Assembly (NCBI RefSeq): GCF_900637635.1 | Contig: NZ_LR134383.1 | Coordinates: 1,829,501-1,893,500 of the forward strand | From: Legionella jordanis | GTDB taxonomy: Bacteria > Pseudomonadota > Gammaproteobacteria > Legionellales > Legionellaceae | DNA length: 64,000 nt | Direction of reading: 5' to 3' | In this document: in pieces, positions 28,091 through 39,776 of the stretch | Position numbering within the stretch: position 1 is the stretch's first letter | Layout: each line of letters starts with the position of its first letter | Made by a program: the position numbers and the translations under genes | Notes under the pieces: model-generated | Told to the model about the DNA's origin: nothing | Seen by the model: only the letters and a program-made list of their open reading frames with translations | The model's database searches: none

Positions 28091-29050
28091 ATGTCTAGAA
28101 TAGCCCGGAATTTCCTTCCAACCGCCCTAATGGCTCTGTCGCTAACTACCGCACAACCTGGTTGGGCAGGGCCATGGTTTACCGGACCTCTTCTGGCACC
28201 AGCGGGACATACCATTCCTCGCGGTCACAGCAACCTTGAAATTTATGGCTTTGATACTCAGGTAAACGGAGTTTTTGGTAAAAACTGGAATTTCATCCAT
28301 ACTCCCCGCAGTGAAAGCATTGTGGGCAACCCCATTTTCAGCCATGGCCTTACGGATCGTTTGGATGTTCAATATGGTGTTCCTTATGTCTACAATCGCA
28401 ATCTGGGGCATTCTGCCCGAGGACTTGGCGACACCTCCGTAGCTCTTGGCTATCAGCTTCTGGAGCAAAGGAAATCCAAATGGATTCCTGATTTACGCGT
28501 CACGTTTCAAGAAGTGGTCCCCACCGGAAAATTTAAAGATTTAAACCCGCTGAATAATGGCGCCGATGCTACCGGACTTGGGAGTTATCAATCTGGTATT
28601 GCCTTTAATTCTCAACATTTGCTAACTTTCTATGATCATTACCTTCGCACCCGATTGAGTTTAAACTACCTCGAAGCAAGCCGCGTCAGCTTGCGCGGTT
28701 TTAGCAGTTTTGGCGGAACCTCACAAACTCGAGGCTCCATCGATCCAGGCTCTCTGTTCACAGCAGATCTGGCAGCGGAATTTAGCCTTAACCAAAACTG
28801 GGTTGCCGTGATGGAAGCTTATTATGCCACCCGGGCAGCAACCAAATTCAGGGGCTTTGTTGGTACTGATGCGCAAGGAAATCCCGTGGGTATCGGTCAT
28901 GGAGATATAGAAGAAATCACCTTAGCCCCAGCCATTGAATACAATTTTTCGGGTAACGTTGGCATCATCGCTGGCCCTTGGTTTACGGTAGCAGGGCGTG
29001 AAACAACCGATTTTATTTCCTACGTTGTTGCTCTCAATATTTATTGGTAA
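28091..29050 (+). CDS. Putative outer-membrane beta-barrel protein (transporter-like)
   Basis: 319 residues. The signal peptide reads MSRIARNFLPTALMALSL...GWAG. The mature part has alternating aromatic/hydrophobic strands and ends with an aromatic residue (VVALNIYW), typical of an outer-membrane barrel. The pattern GLTDRLDVQYGVPY and GLGDTSVALGYQLL resembles the MetA-pathway phenol-degradation/transporter family, whose members are poorly characterised. AGGTGA precedes the ATG at 28091, so I prefer it to the in-frame ATG at 28073. Substrate is unknown. Confidence 0.7.
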   Translation: MSRIARNFLPTALMALSLTTAQPGWAGPWFTGPLLAPAGHTIPRGHSNLEIYGFDTQVNGVFGKNWNFIHTPRSESIVGNPIFSHGLTDRLDVQYGVPYVYNRNLGHSARGLGDTSVALGYQLLEQRKSKWIPDLRVTFQEVVPTGKFKDLNPLNNGADATGLGSYQSGIAFNSQHLLTFYDHYLRTRLSLNYLEASRVSLRGFSSFGGTSQTRGSIDPGSLFTADLAAEFSLNQNWVAVMEAYYATRAATKFRGFVGTDAQGNPVGIGHGDIEEITLAPAIEYNFSGNVGIIAGPWFTVAGRETTDFISYVVALNIYW

Positions 29051-29135
29051 AGCTGGTAATTTACTTTACAAAAAAGGTTTATTTTTCACAAGAAAGGCAA
29101 TATTATCACCAATCCTTAATCAAAGTGATGATATT

Positions 29136-29708
29136 ATGCCTTTTTTTACTGCTTATAGTCCAAGTCAGCTTAAAGCTCACCTGGAGGCAAAACCTCTGGG
29201 TGAACTGGAAAATTTGAACCGATCCTATATTCCTCATTTTGAACGCATTGAAGCCGCAATCGATGAGCGGAAAAAAACCATTAAACAGTTAAGCTCCCAA
29301 ATTGCAGATATGGAACAGCAGATCGAGGTGGAAAGAAAGGAAACGGAAGTCTTGGAGCAAAGCCGCCTGGAAATGCTCAGGGAAAGGGATCGGGGTGTTG
29401 AAGGAGTGCTTATACAAAACTCCCTATACATTTCCTATGAAGCTAGCTTCAGCTCATTTTGTCGTTCAAAAGAAAACAAAATTGCAGGCCACAAGAAACA
29501 AATTAGCGAATTGAAAGTACAGATAGGGGCCTTGAAAGTTGAACGGCATCTTTGCGTAAAGGAATTGAAAATACTCAATCCCATCATTGAATTAAAAAGA
29601 AAAGAAGGCCAGAGGATGATACTTACCGGTGGAATGGATAAAGCCGAGCTTAAGCTATCTTCTGATGAAAGGGATGAAAACGAAAAGACCCCATCCTTCT
29701 CCCTGTAG
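29136..29708 (+). CDS. Coiled-coil protein, unknown; possible effector
   Basis: 190 residues, almost entirely charged helix. Residues about 30-80 and 115-165 carry heptads (IDERKKTIKQLSSQIADMEQQIEVERKE; ENKIAGHKKQISELKVQIGALKVE). The C-terminus is acidic, then ends in hydrophobics (SSDERDENEKTPSFSL), a style seen in Dot/Icm substrates. The frame is open upstream into the barrel gene, but the ATG at 29136 begins a plausible protein (MPFFTAYSPSQLKAHLEAK). The ribosome binding site is weak. I cannot name a family. Confidence 0.6.
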   Translation: MPFFTAYSPSQLKAHLEAKPLGELENLNRSYIPHFERIEAAIDERKKTIKQLSSQIADMEQQIEVERKETEVLEQSRLEMLRERDRGVEGVLIQNSLYISYEASFSSFCRSKENKIAGHKKQISELKVQIGALKVERHLCVKELKILNPIIELKRKEGQRMILTGGMDKAELKLSSDERDENEKTPSFSL

Positions 29709-29816
29709 AAATTCCATCACAGATAGACCTCCCTGGAAGATTGTGAAATTGAATTTACAATCGCCCCATAAAAAGAAACATGCTAGCATCCTCTTTTTTC
29801 TCATAGAGGATGCAGT

Positions 29817-30743
29817 ATGTGGTTTAACAATGCTTTAATTTATCATTATGAATTCAAAGAAGAACTTGATTTAAGTGAAGCCTTATCTCATGACATTTTA
29901 AAAGCCTGCCCCCCTCACGCGCGTTTCATTTATGGCTGGTTACCCGCCTTTGCCGATGAGCTGGTACAGGAAGTTGCTGGTGCTTCTTTGCTCTGTCTGG
30001 GAAAGGAAGAGCGCATTTTGCCCCGCAGCGTAATCACTCGTCTACTGACTGAAAAAATACAGCAATTAGAAACTCAACAACAACGAAAAATAAAACGTTC
30101 GGAGCGTGCTCAGCTTGCTGAAGATTTGGAGTTTGAATTATTACCTAAATCCTTTTGCATCCAGAAAAAATTATTTGCTTTGCTAGACAGCGTCAACAAC
30201 CGTTTAATTGTCAATGCCTCCAGCAATAATCAAGCCTCGCAATTAACTTCCTTCTTGCGAAAGACAATCCCGGGAATTCAGATTGAACCATGGGTACAGC
30301 AAGACAATTTAGCGATGCGCTTTGCTCAATGGATAAATGATCCGGGTTTGCTCCCATCCAATTTTCAATTGGCTTCTGATTGCCTGCTCATTTCATTGGA
30401 CGATGAAAAGAAACGGGTTAATTGCAAAGGCTATGAATTGCCGGCGGAAGAAATTGTGACCTTGCTGTCTCAAGGATTGGCAGCCGCTGAAATTTCCTTA
30501 ATCTGGAATGAGCGCATTCAATTTACTTTAACGCAAGATTTAACCTTCAAACGCATCAAATCCCTGGAATATCTAATTGATGAATTCAATGACATTCGGC
30601 AGTTGGAAGAGGAATACCAACAGCAAGATGCAGCCTTGACTTTATTAAGCGGGGAATTAAGAGCTCTTATCAATGAATTACAGGCGGGTTTGGCACAAAC
30701 CAAAGTCGAAACGGGAATCGAGGAAGAAGAGGTTGTGAGTTAA
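29817..30743 (+). CDS. rdgC: Recombination-associated protein RdgC
   Basis: 308 residues beginning MWFNNALIYHYEF, the RdgC start, with the conserved ...GWLPAF..., LCLGKEERILPRSVI and DLEFELLPKSF segments. RdgC forms a ring around DNA and limits RecA filament loading. It is a single gene with an AT-rich promoter region, convergent with bamD. Confidence 0.93.
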   Translation: MWFNNALIYHYEFKEELDLSEALSHDILKACPPHARFIYGWLPAFADELVQEVAGASLLCLGKEERILPRSVITRLLTEKIQQLETQQQRKIKRSERAQLAEDLEFELLPKSFCIQKKLFALLDSVNNRLIVNASSNNQASQLTSFLRKTIPGIQIEPWVQQDNLAMRFAQWINDPGLLPSNFQLASDCLLISLDDEKKRVNCKGYELPAEEIVTLLSQGLAAAEISLIWNERIQFTLTQDLTFKRIKSLEYLIDEFNDIRQLEEEYQQQDAALTLLSGELRALINELQAGLAQTKVETGIEEEEVVS

Positions 30744-30754
30744 CAACCTCTTCT
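30725..30754. terminator. Hairpin between rdgC and bamD
   Basis: AGAAGAGGTTGT and ACAACCTCTTCT form a 12-bp perfect stem with a 6-nt loop that contains part of the rdgC stop codon. The flanks are not strongly T-rich, so it may be a bidirectional terminator or an RNA-end stabiliser. Confidence 0.55.
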
Positions 30755-30773
30755 GAAACAGGAAAACAGTATT

Positions 30774-31547
30774 CTATAACACAAGCTCACGGGGCTGCTT
30801 ATGATAAGTAGCCTGGTAAACAGCCAAAGCATCATTTGCAGCTTTATTCAACCCAAGATTTTTGTTTGCAAAATACATGACGCGCAGTGCTTCTTCGGCA
30901 CTTGGCGCTTGCGGATAGTTGCTTACGAGAAAATTAGCTCGTTCTATCGCCGCTACATACATTTTACGTTCGTAATAAAATTTTGAAACATTTAGCTCAT
31001 GATTTGCAAACATATTTCTTAAGTAAATCATTCTCTGCAATGCGTTAGCCCGGTAACGGCTCTCAGGGAATCGTTGCACCAGTGTTGCGAAATCAGAGTA
31101 AGCTTGCGCCTGCGTTCCAGGATCACGCCAGGATTCATCCAAAGGCAACTTATTAGCAAATGTGCCCCGAGGTTGCTGAAAATTCGCTAAGCCTTTCATG
31201 TAATAGGCATAATCCACGTGGGGAGACCTGGGGTAGAGATGAATAAATCGCTCTGCAGTAGCTGCCGCTGAAGCGAAATCATCCTTTTTATAATAGGCAT
31301 AGATCAGATCCATTTGAGCCTTTTCAGCATAATCGCTAAAAGGATACATCGACTCCATAGCTTCCAAACGTTTAGCTGCTGAATCGTATTGCTCTTTCGA
31401 AATTTGCTTTTCTGCCTCAGTCAGCAATTGTTTGGCAGTCATGCCCTGAAAGGGATTGTAATCATCGTCATCTTTTGCCCACCATTTTGAGCAAGCGGTT
31501 AAGGAAAATAAAAAACCGATAAGGAGCAGCGCTTGAATTCGTTTCAT
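30774..31547 (-). CDS. bamD: Outer membrane assembly lipoprotein BamD
   Basis: 257 residues. The lipoprotein signal ends in the lipobox LTAC (Cys19). Five TPR-like helix pairs follow (AEKQISKEQYDSAAKRLEAMESMYPFSDY; AYYKKDDFASAAATAERFIHLYPRSPHVDYAYY; FATLVQRFPESRY), the BamD/ComL pattern. It is the essential lipoprotein of the BAM complex at the inner face of the outer membrane. Confidence 0.94.
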   Translation of the reverse strand: MKRIQALLLIGFLFSLTACSKWWAKDDDDYNPFQGMTAKQLLTEAEKQISKEQYDSAAKRLEAMESMYPFSDYAEKAQMDLIYAYYKKDDFASAAATAERFIHLYPRSPHVDYAYYMKGLANFQQPRGTFANKLPLDESWRDPGTQAQAYSDFATLVQRFPESRYRANALQRMIYLRNMFANHELNVSKFYYERKMYVAAIERANFLVSNYPQAPSAEEALRVMYFANKNLGLNKAANDALAVYQATYHKQPRELVL

Positions 31548-31868
31548 ATTTACACCTTTAACATCGCAGGACGACTATGAAAATTGGACGTTTGCTTCAG
31601 CACGGTAAGCAACAGCCATGAGTTATCATTTTGAAATTTGGACAATTTTACAATATACCTAAATCAAAAAATGCACATTATACTCATCCTTACGCTCTTT
31701 GCGAAGTATAAACAAACAATCAATTTAACATCTTTTACAGCATCCATTGAAATAAGGCACTAATTAACCAGATTTAGTTTAAAAGTGAGTATTTTTTAAA
31801 AAGATAGTGTTTTATCTTCAAAAATTATTTGCAAAGGACGCAGGCTTGATATATATTTCTGCCCTATC
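31548..31868. other. AT-rich intergenic region upstream of bamD and tRNA-Ser
   Basis: No coding frame is supported. It must carry the bamD promoter (minus strand) and the tRNA promoter; a TATATT-like -10 is visible near 31850. Confidence 0.4.
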
Positions 31869-31953
31869 GGAGAGGTGGCTGAGCGGTTGAAAGCGGCGGT
31901 CTTGAAAACCGTTGAAGGGCGACCTTCCCAGGGTTCGAATCCCTGCCTCTCCG
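31869..31953 (+). tRNA. tRNA-Ser (anticodon TGA)
   Basis: The 7-bp acceptor stem GGAGAGG/CCTCTCC closes with discriminator G. The anticodon stem GCGGT/ACCGT holds loop CTTGAAA with anticodon TGA, reading UCA. The long variable arm is typical of serine tRNA, and GGTTCGAATCC is the T arm. CCA is not encoded. Confidence 0.95.
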
Positions 31954-32253
31954 CAGTCAAACATCAAACATTCCATTCGTTATAGATATTCACCGCAAAT
32001 ACTTAATACTTCCTGTTATTTCCAAATCTTTAGAATCATAGAACTCTGCAGGTTTGCTCTTCTGCATCACCTGTTTTGCAAGTTTTCAGTACGGTAATGT
32101 AATGGGAATCAGACTTTAAACTAGCCCTGGCGATGAATTCAACACAATTGAATGTCACAATTTCGGACGAAATATCGCTTCATAACTGCAATTGGGATTT
32201 AACAAAATTATTATTATCTAAATTAAGTCAAAACCGCTTCTTTTGAACCAAAC
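31954..32253. other. AT-rich spacer downstream of tRNA-Ser
   Basis: 300 bp without a supported gene. No integrase, direct repeat of the tRNA 3' end or strong terminator was seen, so there is no sign of an integrated element here. Confidence 0.4.
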
Positions 32254-32853
32254 TTAAAGCTCCTCTGCACACTCAAAAGAAATTTTTTTTAAAATTTCTT
32301 CAATGGGTAGACCCATCACATTGTAATAAGAACCTGCTATTTCTTTCACAAAGCTATCCCGAACCTTCTGAATGCCATAGCCTCCGGCCTTATCAAATGG
32401 ATCTCCTGAATCAATATAATCTTGGATTTGTTGTTTACTGAGTTCATGGAAAGTAACTTTCGTGGTTACACAATCGACATACAAGCGTTGTTCCGGTAGA
32501 AAGATAAGCGCAAATCCTGTGTAAACTTCATGTGTCTTGCCACTTAACATAGTCAGCATGCGGTAGGCATCTTTTGCATCCTGTGGTTTTTCCAGAATGT
32601 GACTTTCATAAGCCACCGTAGTGTCTGCAGCCAAAATTAAATCAGTGCTTTCAATTGAAATTTGAGGCAAAATTGCTTGAGCTTTTTCTCGTGCCAAACG
32701 CGTTACGTAAGCTTTGGCGCCCTCACCTTTTTCCTGAATTTCTTCAATGTTGGCAGGCATTACTACAGCAAATATTCCATGCTCTTGCAATATTTGCAAG
32801 CGCCTGGGAGAGGAGCTGGCAAGAAGTATCTTTAATGAATGTTCCTGTTTCAT
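32254..32853 (-). CDS. Maf-family nucleoside triphosphate pyrophosphatase
   Basis: 199 residues from the ATG at 32853 (MKQEHSLKILLASSSPRRLQIL), the standard Maf start; an open upstream extension does not look like Maf. Motifs SSSPRR, the central ILAADTTV, KPxD-like EKPQDAKDAYRML and GKTHEVYTG are present, as is DPFDKAGGYGIQ. The enzyme removes dTTP/UTP or modified nucleotides. It is a single gene. Confidence 0.9.
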   Translation of the reverse strand: MKQEHSLKILLASSSPRRLQILQEHGIFAVVMPANIEEIQEKGEGAKAYVTRLAREKAQAILPQISIESTDLILAADTTVAYESHILEKPQDAKDAYRMLTMLSGKTHEVYTGFALIFLPEQRLYVDCVTTKVTFHELSKQQIQDYIDSGDPFDKAGGYGIQKVRDSFVKEIAGSYYNVMGLPIEEILKKISFECAEEL

Positions 32854-33083
32854 CAATAAATCTCGATTCAATTGTTTTAAAAGCAGTATAGTAACCATTC
32901 GGAAAGAGTTTGCATACATGAGGTTTTTTTTAAATCAGGTCATTCCCTAACGATTGCAACTTCCTCTAGAAGTTAGATGCATCAAAAACAATCTTAAGAG
33001 AATAAAAATTAAGAGATTGTCCATTTCTTGCCAGGATAAAGGACAATAAGAAATACAGGGATTTGCATCCACTTTCCACAAAG

Positions 33084-33212
33084 TTATACACAGTTTTTGG
33101 GGATAACTAAGGATTGTGAAATGGCAGCTTGCTCTTGAATCATCTAGAGTTAGCGCAAATAAAATGCTAATGAATGGATTTGGTGGCAGGCAGGAAAATA
33201 AAGTTATCCACA
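33084..33212. promoter_or_regulatory. Cluster of DnaA-box-like sequences
   Basis: TTATACACA at 33084-33092 and TTATCCACA at 33204-33212 on the plus strand both fit TTWTNCACA. TTATCCCCA on the minus strand at 33106-33098 has one mismatch. They lie in the roughly 650-bp gene-free region 32854-33505, where I see no supported gene. Neighbouring genes point towards the site from both sides, unlike an origin, so this may be a DnaA-titrating or regulatory site. Confidence 0.35.
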
Positions 33213-33505
33213 GATAAAATCGGATGAGGATTAAGCAGAGCTATGATAATTGAAAAATTGTGAATGTGGTAGTCTTGACTTTAGATTTCGAAATAATTTT
33301 TATTGTTCTATTGTGAGCACAGCATCGGTAAGCCATACCAGCTTTCGCAAGTATACTCAAGTCCATGCCTAAGGTGAGATTAACTCAGTTATTAGCGCAT
33401 TTTGAAGCTAATGTTTGCATTCCCAATGCCTATAAGTTTTCGAGATGGAAATAAATCTCTCTTTAAACAGCGTTTAGGTAACATTAGCTTCAATATTGAA
33501 TCCTT

Positions 33506-36075
<2,570 letters not shown>

Positions 36076-36110
36076 TCATTCCAAAGAAATGACTTTGTGC
36101 TTTAAATAAA

Positions 36111-36138
36111 GCAGATTTTCTTGTGATTGAAAATCTGC
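36111..36138 (-). terminator. Rho-independent terminator of the rib operon
   Basis: A 10-bp perfect stem (GCAGATTTTC / GAAAATCTGC) with an 8-nt loop, followed on the minus strand by TTTATTT, 10 bp past the ribH stop. Confidence 0.75.
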
Positions 36139-36147
36139 TCACTTAAT

Positions 36148-36633
36148 TTACTGGCTCAGTACGCGCTCCAGATTTTCTAAAATGTGTTGCATTTCAATGG
36201 CACAGTCTGCGGCATCTCTGCCTTTGTGGCCATGGTTTCCTCCCAAGCGGTCCCAAGCCTGTGCATCATTATCAGTTGTTAAGATCCCAAACACTACGGG
36301 AATATCATAATCCAGGGAAACACGCTGGCAACCATTGCTTACCTGTTCACAGACGTAATCATAGTGGCTGGTTTCACCGCGAATAACCGCCCCTAAAGCT
36401 ATAATGGCTTTAACTTGCTTGCTTTTGGCCAATCTCTGGGCAATGAGGGGGATTTCAACAGCACCTGGAACCTCAATGATGCAAATATCTTCTTGTCGAA
36501 ACCCTCGTTCATTTAAGCGCTCTACAGCTCCTCGTTGCAATTCTTTAGTGACCTCTTGGTTAAAACGACTGACTACAATGGCCACCGGAAAGGAACATTG
36601 TTCTTGATTACCATCTACTTTTATATGTTTCAT
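36148..36633 (-). CDS. ribH: 6,7-dimethyl-8-ribityllumazine synthase
   Basis: 161 residues. Conserved VVSRFNQEVT, VPGAVEIPL, ALGAVIRGETSHYDYV and GILTTDNDAQAWDR segments identify lumazine synthase, which condenses ArP with dihydroxybutanone phosphate. It is last of ribD-ribE-ribBA-ribH, 15 bp after ribBA and followed by a terminator. Confidence 0.96.
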   Translation of the reverse strand: MKHIKVDGNQEQCSFPVAIVVSRFNQEVTKELQRGAVERLNERGFRQEDICIIEVPGAVEIPLIAQRLAKSKQVKAIIALGAVIRGETSHYDYVCEQVSNGCQRVSLDYDIPVVFGILTTDNDAQAWDRLGGNHGHKGRDAADCAIEMQHILENLERVLSQ

Positions 36634-36648
36634 GCCTTCCCTCCCCTT

Positions 36649-37860
36649 CTACTCAACGGCCAAAAGATGGCCCAGTTTGAGCTTTTTGGTTTTTAAATAG
36701 TTCAAGTTTTCCTTAGTGGGTTGCGCCATTAAGGGAATGCGTTCAATGACCTTTACACCGAATTTTTCAATAGCCTCAACTTTTTTGGGATTGTTGGTTA
36801 GCAAGCGAATAGCCTTTAAATCAAAATGCTTCAGTATTTGATAAGCTATGGCATAATCACGATTATCGGCTGGAAAACCCAGTTGAAGATTGGCTTCGAC
36901 CGTGTCATAGCCTTGCTCTTGCAAAGCATAAGCCTTTAACTTATTGGCCAAGCCAATTCCACGCCCTTCTTGACGCAAATAGATTAAAACGCCCCCTTCC
37001 TCGGTCAATTGCTGCATGGATTGTTGCAACTGAGCCCCGCAATCGCATTTGCAAGACCCAAATACGTCTCCTGTGATGCATTCGGAATGAATGCGTACCA
37101 AAGGAACTTTGTTCGCCACTTTGGGCGGTTTAACCAAGATAAAATGCTCCAGTGAGTCCAATTGGTTTTCAAAGGCCGTCATTGTGAAGTCACCATACTG
37201 CTGGAGAGGAAGTCTTGTGGTGGCGATCTCTTGGATCAAAGTTTCTTTACGAATTCGATATTCAATTAAATCTTTTATGGTCACCAGGGGGAGGTTGTGT
37301 TCTTTGGAAAACTGAATCAAATCATCTCGACGACTCATGCTGCCATCGTCTTTAATGATTTCACAAATCACTGCAGCCGGAGTTAAACCTGCCAAAGTAG
37401 CCAAATCCACACTGCCCTCTGTTTGCCCCGGGCGCTCAAGAACCCCTTGGGGACGAGCTCGTAATGGAAAAACATGCCCAGGGGAGATGATGTCCTCTGG
37501 GCCACTGTCTGCTGCGATGGCGGTGCGAATGGTGTGCGCCCGATCGCTCGCTGAGATGCCTGTAGCGACGCCTTTTGCTGCTTCAATTGAAATGGTAAAG
37601 GCCGTACCGTAGGGGGAGCGATTATGAGCAGCCATCATGGGTAAATTCAATTTATCAACCAACGCGCCGGCCATTGGCAGGCAAATCAATCCTCGGCCAT
37701 AACGTGCCATAAAATTAATGGCCTCGGGGGTGACATGGTCCGCAGCGATGACCAGATCACCCTCATTTTCCCGATGTTCATCATCGATTAAGATGAGCAT
37801 ACGCCCAGCTTTTAGGGTCTCGATGGCTTGCTCAATGCTTGCGAAAGGACTGCTGCTCAT
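36649..37860 (-). CDS. ribBA: Bifunctional 3,4-dihydroxy-2-butanone-4-phosphate synthase / GTP cyclohydrolase II
   Basis: 403 residues. The N-terminal RibB domain (about 1-205) has LIDDEHRENEGD and RYGRGLICLPM. The C-terminal RibA domain has HSECITGDVFGSCKCDCG, holding the zinc cysteines, and LRQEGRGIGL. Both catalytic parts look complete, unlike some RibBA proteins with a decayed half. It feeds both branches of riboflavin synthesis. It overlaps ribE by 4 nt. Confidence 0.95.
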   Translation of the reverse strand: MSSSPFASIEQAIETLKAGRMLILIDDEHRENEGDLVIAADHVTPEAINFMARYGRGLICLPMAGALVDKLNLPMMAAHNRSPYGTAFTISIEAAKGVATGISASDRAHTIRTAIAADSGPEDIISPGHVFPLRARPQGVLERPGQTEGSVDLATLAGLTPAAVICEIIKDDGSMSRRDDLIQFSKEHNLPLVTIKDLIEYRIRKETLIQEIATTRLPLQQYGDFTMTAFENQLDSLEHFILVKPPKVANKVPLVRIHSECITGDVFGSCKCDCGAQLQQSMQQLTEEGGVLIYLRQEGRGIGLANKLKAYALQEQGYDTVEANLQLGFPADNRDYAIAYQILKHFDLKAIRLLTNNPKKVEAIEKFGVKVIERIPLMAQPTKENLNYLKTKKLKLGHLLAVE

Positions 37861-38471
37861 GCTTCTACCTCATTTTTCAATTGTCCCGTCATCTTAAGCT
37901 GATGAGCCACGATACGAGTCAGATAATCAAATTCAACATTTATGCGTTGACCGGGATTGAGTTGGCCAAAGGTAGTTTTTGCTAAGGTATGTGGAACCAG
38001 CATGAGTTTAATTCGTTCATTGAGAACTTCATTAATCGTTAAACTGATTCCATCCAAGGTGATGCTACCTTTAGGTAAAAGATAAAGGCCAGCTGGAGCC
38101 TGAAAATCACCAACAACAATTTCCACATACTCAGCCGCTTTTGTCTTTTCTATTAATCGGGCCGTAGTATCTACGTGTCCGCTGACATAATGTCCCCCAA
38201 AGCGGGCCGTCACAGACATGGCACGCTCCAGGTTAACTCGATCCCCAGCTTTTAACGCTCCAAGATTTGTTAATGATAGAGTTTCTGGTGACACATCGAA
38301 AGCCAGATTTCCATCTTCATTTGGTACTAAAGTGAGGCAAACCCCATTTACGGCGATGCTTTCTCCAATCACAAGTTGCGAAAAAGTGGATTTAATAATC
38401 AGGCGATTGGCAACATCAACCCGTAAATTAGCAATGACTTGGCCTTGCTCTTCCACAATTCCGGTAAACAT
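37857..38471 (-). CDS. ribE: Riboflavin synthase, alpha subunit
   Basis: 204 residues from the ATG at 38471 (MFTGIVEEQG), preceded by GGAGG. Two tandem lumazine-binding repeats are visible: GESIAVNGVCLTL...DVSPETL with GGHYVSGHVD, and a second copy with GSITLDGISLTINE. It dismutates two lumazines to riboflavin. The start overlaps the ribD stop. Confidence 0.95.
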   Translation of the reverse strand: MFTGIVEEQGQVIANLRVDVANRLIIKSTFSQLVIGESIAVNGVCLTLVPNEDGNLAFDVSPETLSLTNLGALKAGDRVNLERAMSVTARFGGHYVSGHVDTTARLIEKTKAAEYVEIVVGDFQAPAGLYLLPKGSITLDGISLTINEVLNERIKLMLVPHTLAKTTFGQLNPGQRINVEFDYLTRIVAHQLKMTGQLKNEVEA

Positions 38472-39526
38472 CAAACCTCCCAATCCAGACAGGCAATTGC
38501 ATTGTCTTCTTTAATTTGCCATGAAACGGTTTTATTTCGTGCAAACAAAGCATTCCCATGAAAAGCCGGAGTGGTTTTTTCACCCAAAATCTCTGGAACC
38601 AGATAAAGAAAAGTACGCTGTACCAAATTACGTTGATGCAGAGCAGAAAACAACTCCCCCCCAGCTTCTACCCAGACATCATGATAGCCCATAGCACCAA
38701 TGTGCTTAATGATGGCCTCCAAATCCAGGCGATTGTTTATGCTGGGTATTCCGTGATAACTACAATTCGGCAGGGATTCCTCAGCTGAGTGCCCTTCATC
38801 GTGAAAAATATGACAATGCCTGGCGTTTTTTAACGCCCTGGCTTCTGGAGATAAAAGAAGGCGGCGATCTAAAATAGCCAGAGGTTTACCAAACTCCTCA
38901 TCTTGCAAGCGTACGTTGAGCATGGGATTGTCTGCGGCAATGGTTTTTGCAGTGGTGAGAATTAGGTCTGTGTGCTTGCGGTTTAAATGGGTGAATGTTT
39001 TACAGGCAGCATTTGAAAGATGACAGGGCGCACCCTGTTCTCCTGCAATTTTACCATCAAAAGTCTGCGCGAGCTTAACCGTAATCCAGGGTTTTTTTGT
39101 CATGATCCAGTAACGATAACTTTGATAAAAAGAATCAATCTCCTGTAGAGGAAAATGCAATACCTCAATGCCAGCCTGCTCTAAAATTTTAGGCGTATCG
39201 TTGGCCGCTACAATTGGATTTGGATCACAAAAGCCAAAAATCACCTTGGAAATTCCATGTTCTATGATGGCAGATGCACAAGGCGGAGTTTTCCCCCAAT
39301 GATTACATGGCTCTAAAGTCACATACAAACTGATGTCATCCAAGCCTTTTGGAATTTGTTGCAAGAGTAATTGTTCGGCGTGTGCTTTCCCAGCGCCTTG
39401 ATGCCAGGCTCGAGCAATAATTTTACCGCTACGTACTGCAACAGCCCCAACACTTGGGTTGGGCGCGCACAGTCCTCGTCCAAGCCAGGCTTGTTCGAGG
39501 GCAGCCAGCATAAAATCCTTGTGCAT
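38471..39526 (-). CDS. ribD: Bifunctional diaminohydroxyphosphoribosylaminopyrimidine deaminase / reductase
   Basis: 351 residues from the ATG at 39526 (MHKDFMLAALEQAW). The N-terminal deaminase shows HAEQLLL and the zinc motif PCNHWGKTPPC. The C-terminal reductase shows WITVKLAQTFDGKIA and TTAKTIAADNPMLN. It catalyses two consecutive early steps of riboflavin synthesis. No FMN riboswitch was recognised upstream. Confidence 0.94.
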   Translation of the reverse strand: MHKDFMLAALEQAWLGRGLCAPNPSVGAVAVRSGKIIARAWHQGAGKAHAEQLLLQQIPKGLDDISLYVTLEPCNHWGKTPPCASAIIEHGISKVIFGFCDPNPIVAANDTPKILEQAGIEVLHFPLQEIDSFYQSYRYWIMTKKPWITVKLAQTFDGKIAGEQGAPCHLSNAACKTFTHLNRKHTDLILTTAKTIAADNPMLNVRLQDEEFGKPLAILDRRLLLSPEARALKNARHCHIFHDEGHSAEESLPNCSYHGIPSINNRLDLEAIIKHIGAMGYHDVWVEAGGELFSALHQRNLVQRTFLYLVPEILGEKTTPAFHGNALFARNKTVSWQIKEDNAIACLDWEV

Positions 39527-39776
39527 AGTTAAATCGATATTTAAAAATCCCAATATGATAACAAATTATTCAATTTATGAGTAGTCCTATCTCATTTCGC
39601 TACGGCATTGGGTTTGCAAAAAAACCACATGATCCTTGTATTTATTGGAAATATCAATCAGGGCAACAGCTTTGCTGCGAATTGAGCCATGTTGTGGCTT
39701 GATTTATTATTCCCGTTGCTTTAATTCTCCTGTTATACTGATTAAATTTCAGATTCATCCAGCACCAAGCAAGCTT

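Noticed and set aside
31869-32253. Genomic island integrated at tRNA-Ser
   Set aside because: No integrase and no repeat of the tRNA 3' end downstream; neighbours are housekeeping genes.
33060-33220. Replication origin
   Set aside because: Only two good DnaA boxes, no dnaA/dnaN/gidA neighbours, and gene orientation is opposite to that expected at an origin.
33366-33455. 29-codon plus-strand frame (MPKVRLTQLL...)
   Set aside because: No ribosome binding site and too short to support; may be a remnant.
39527-39776. FMN riboswitch before ribD
   Set aside because: None of the conserved RFN stems is visible in this spacer.
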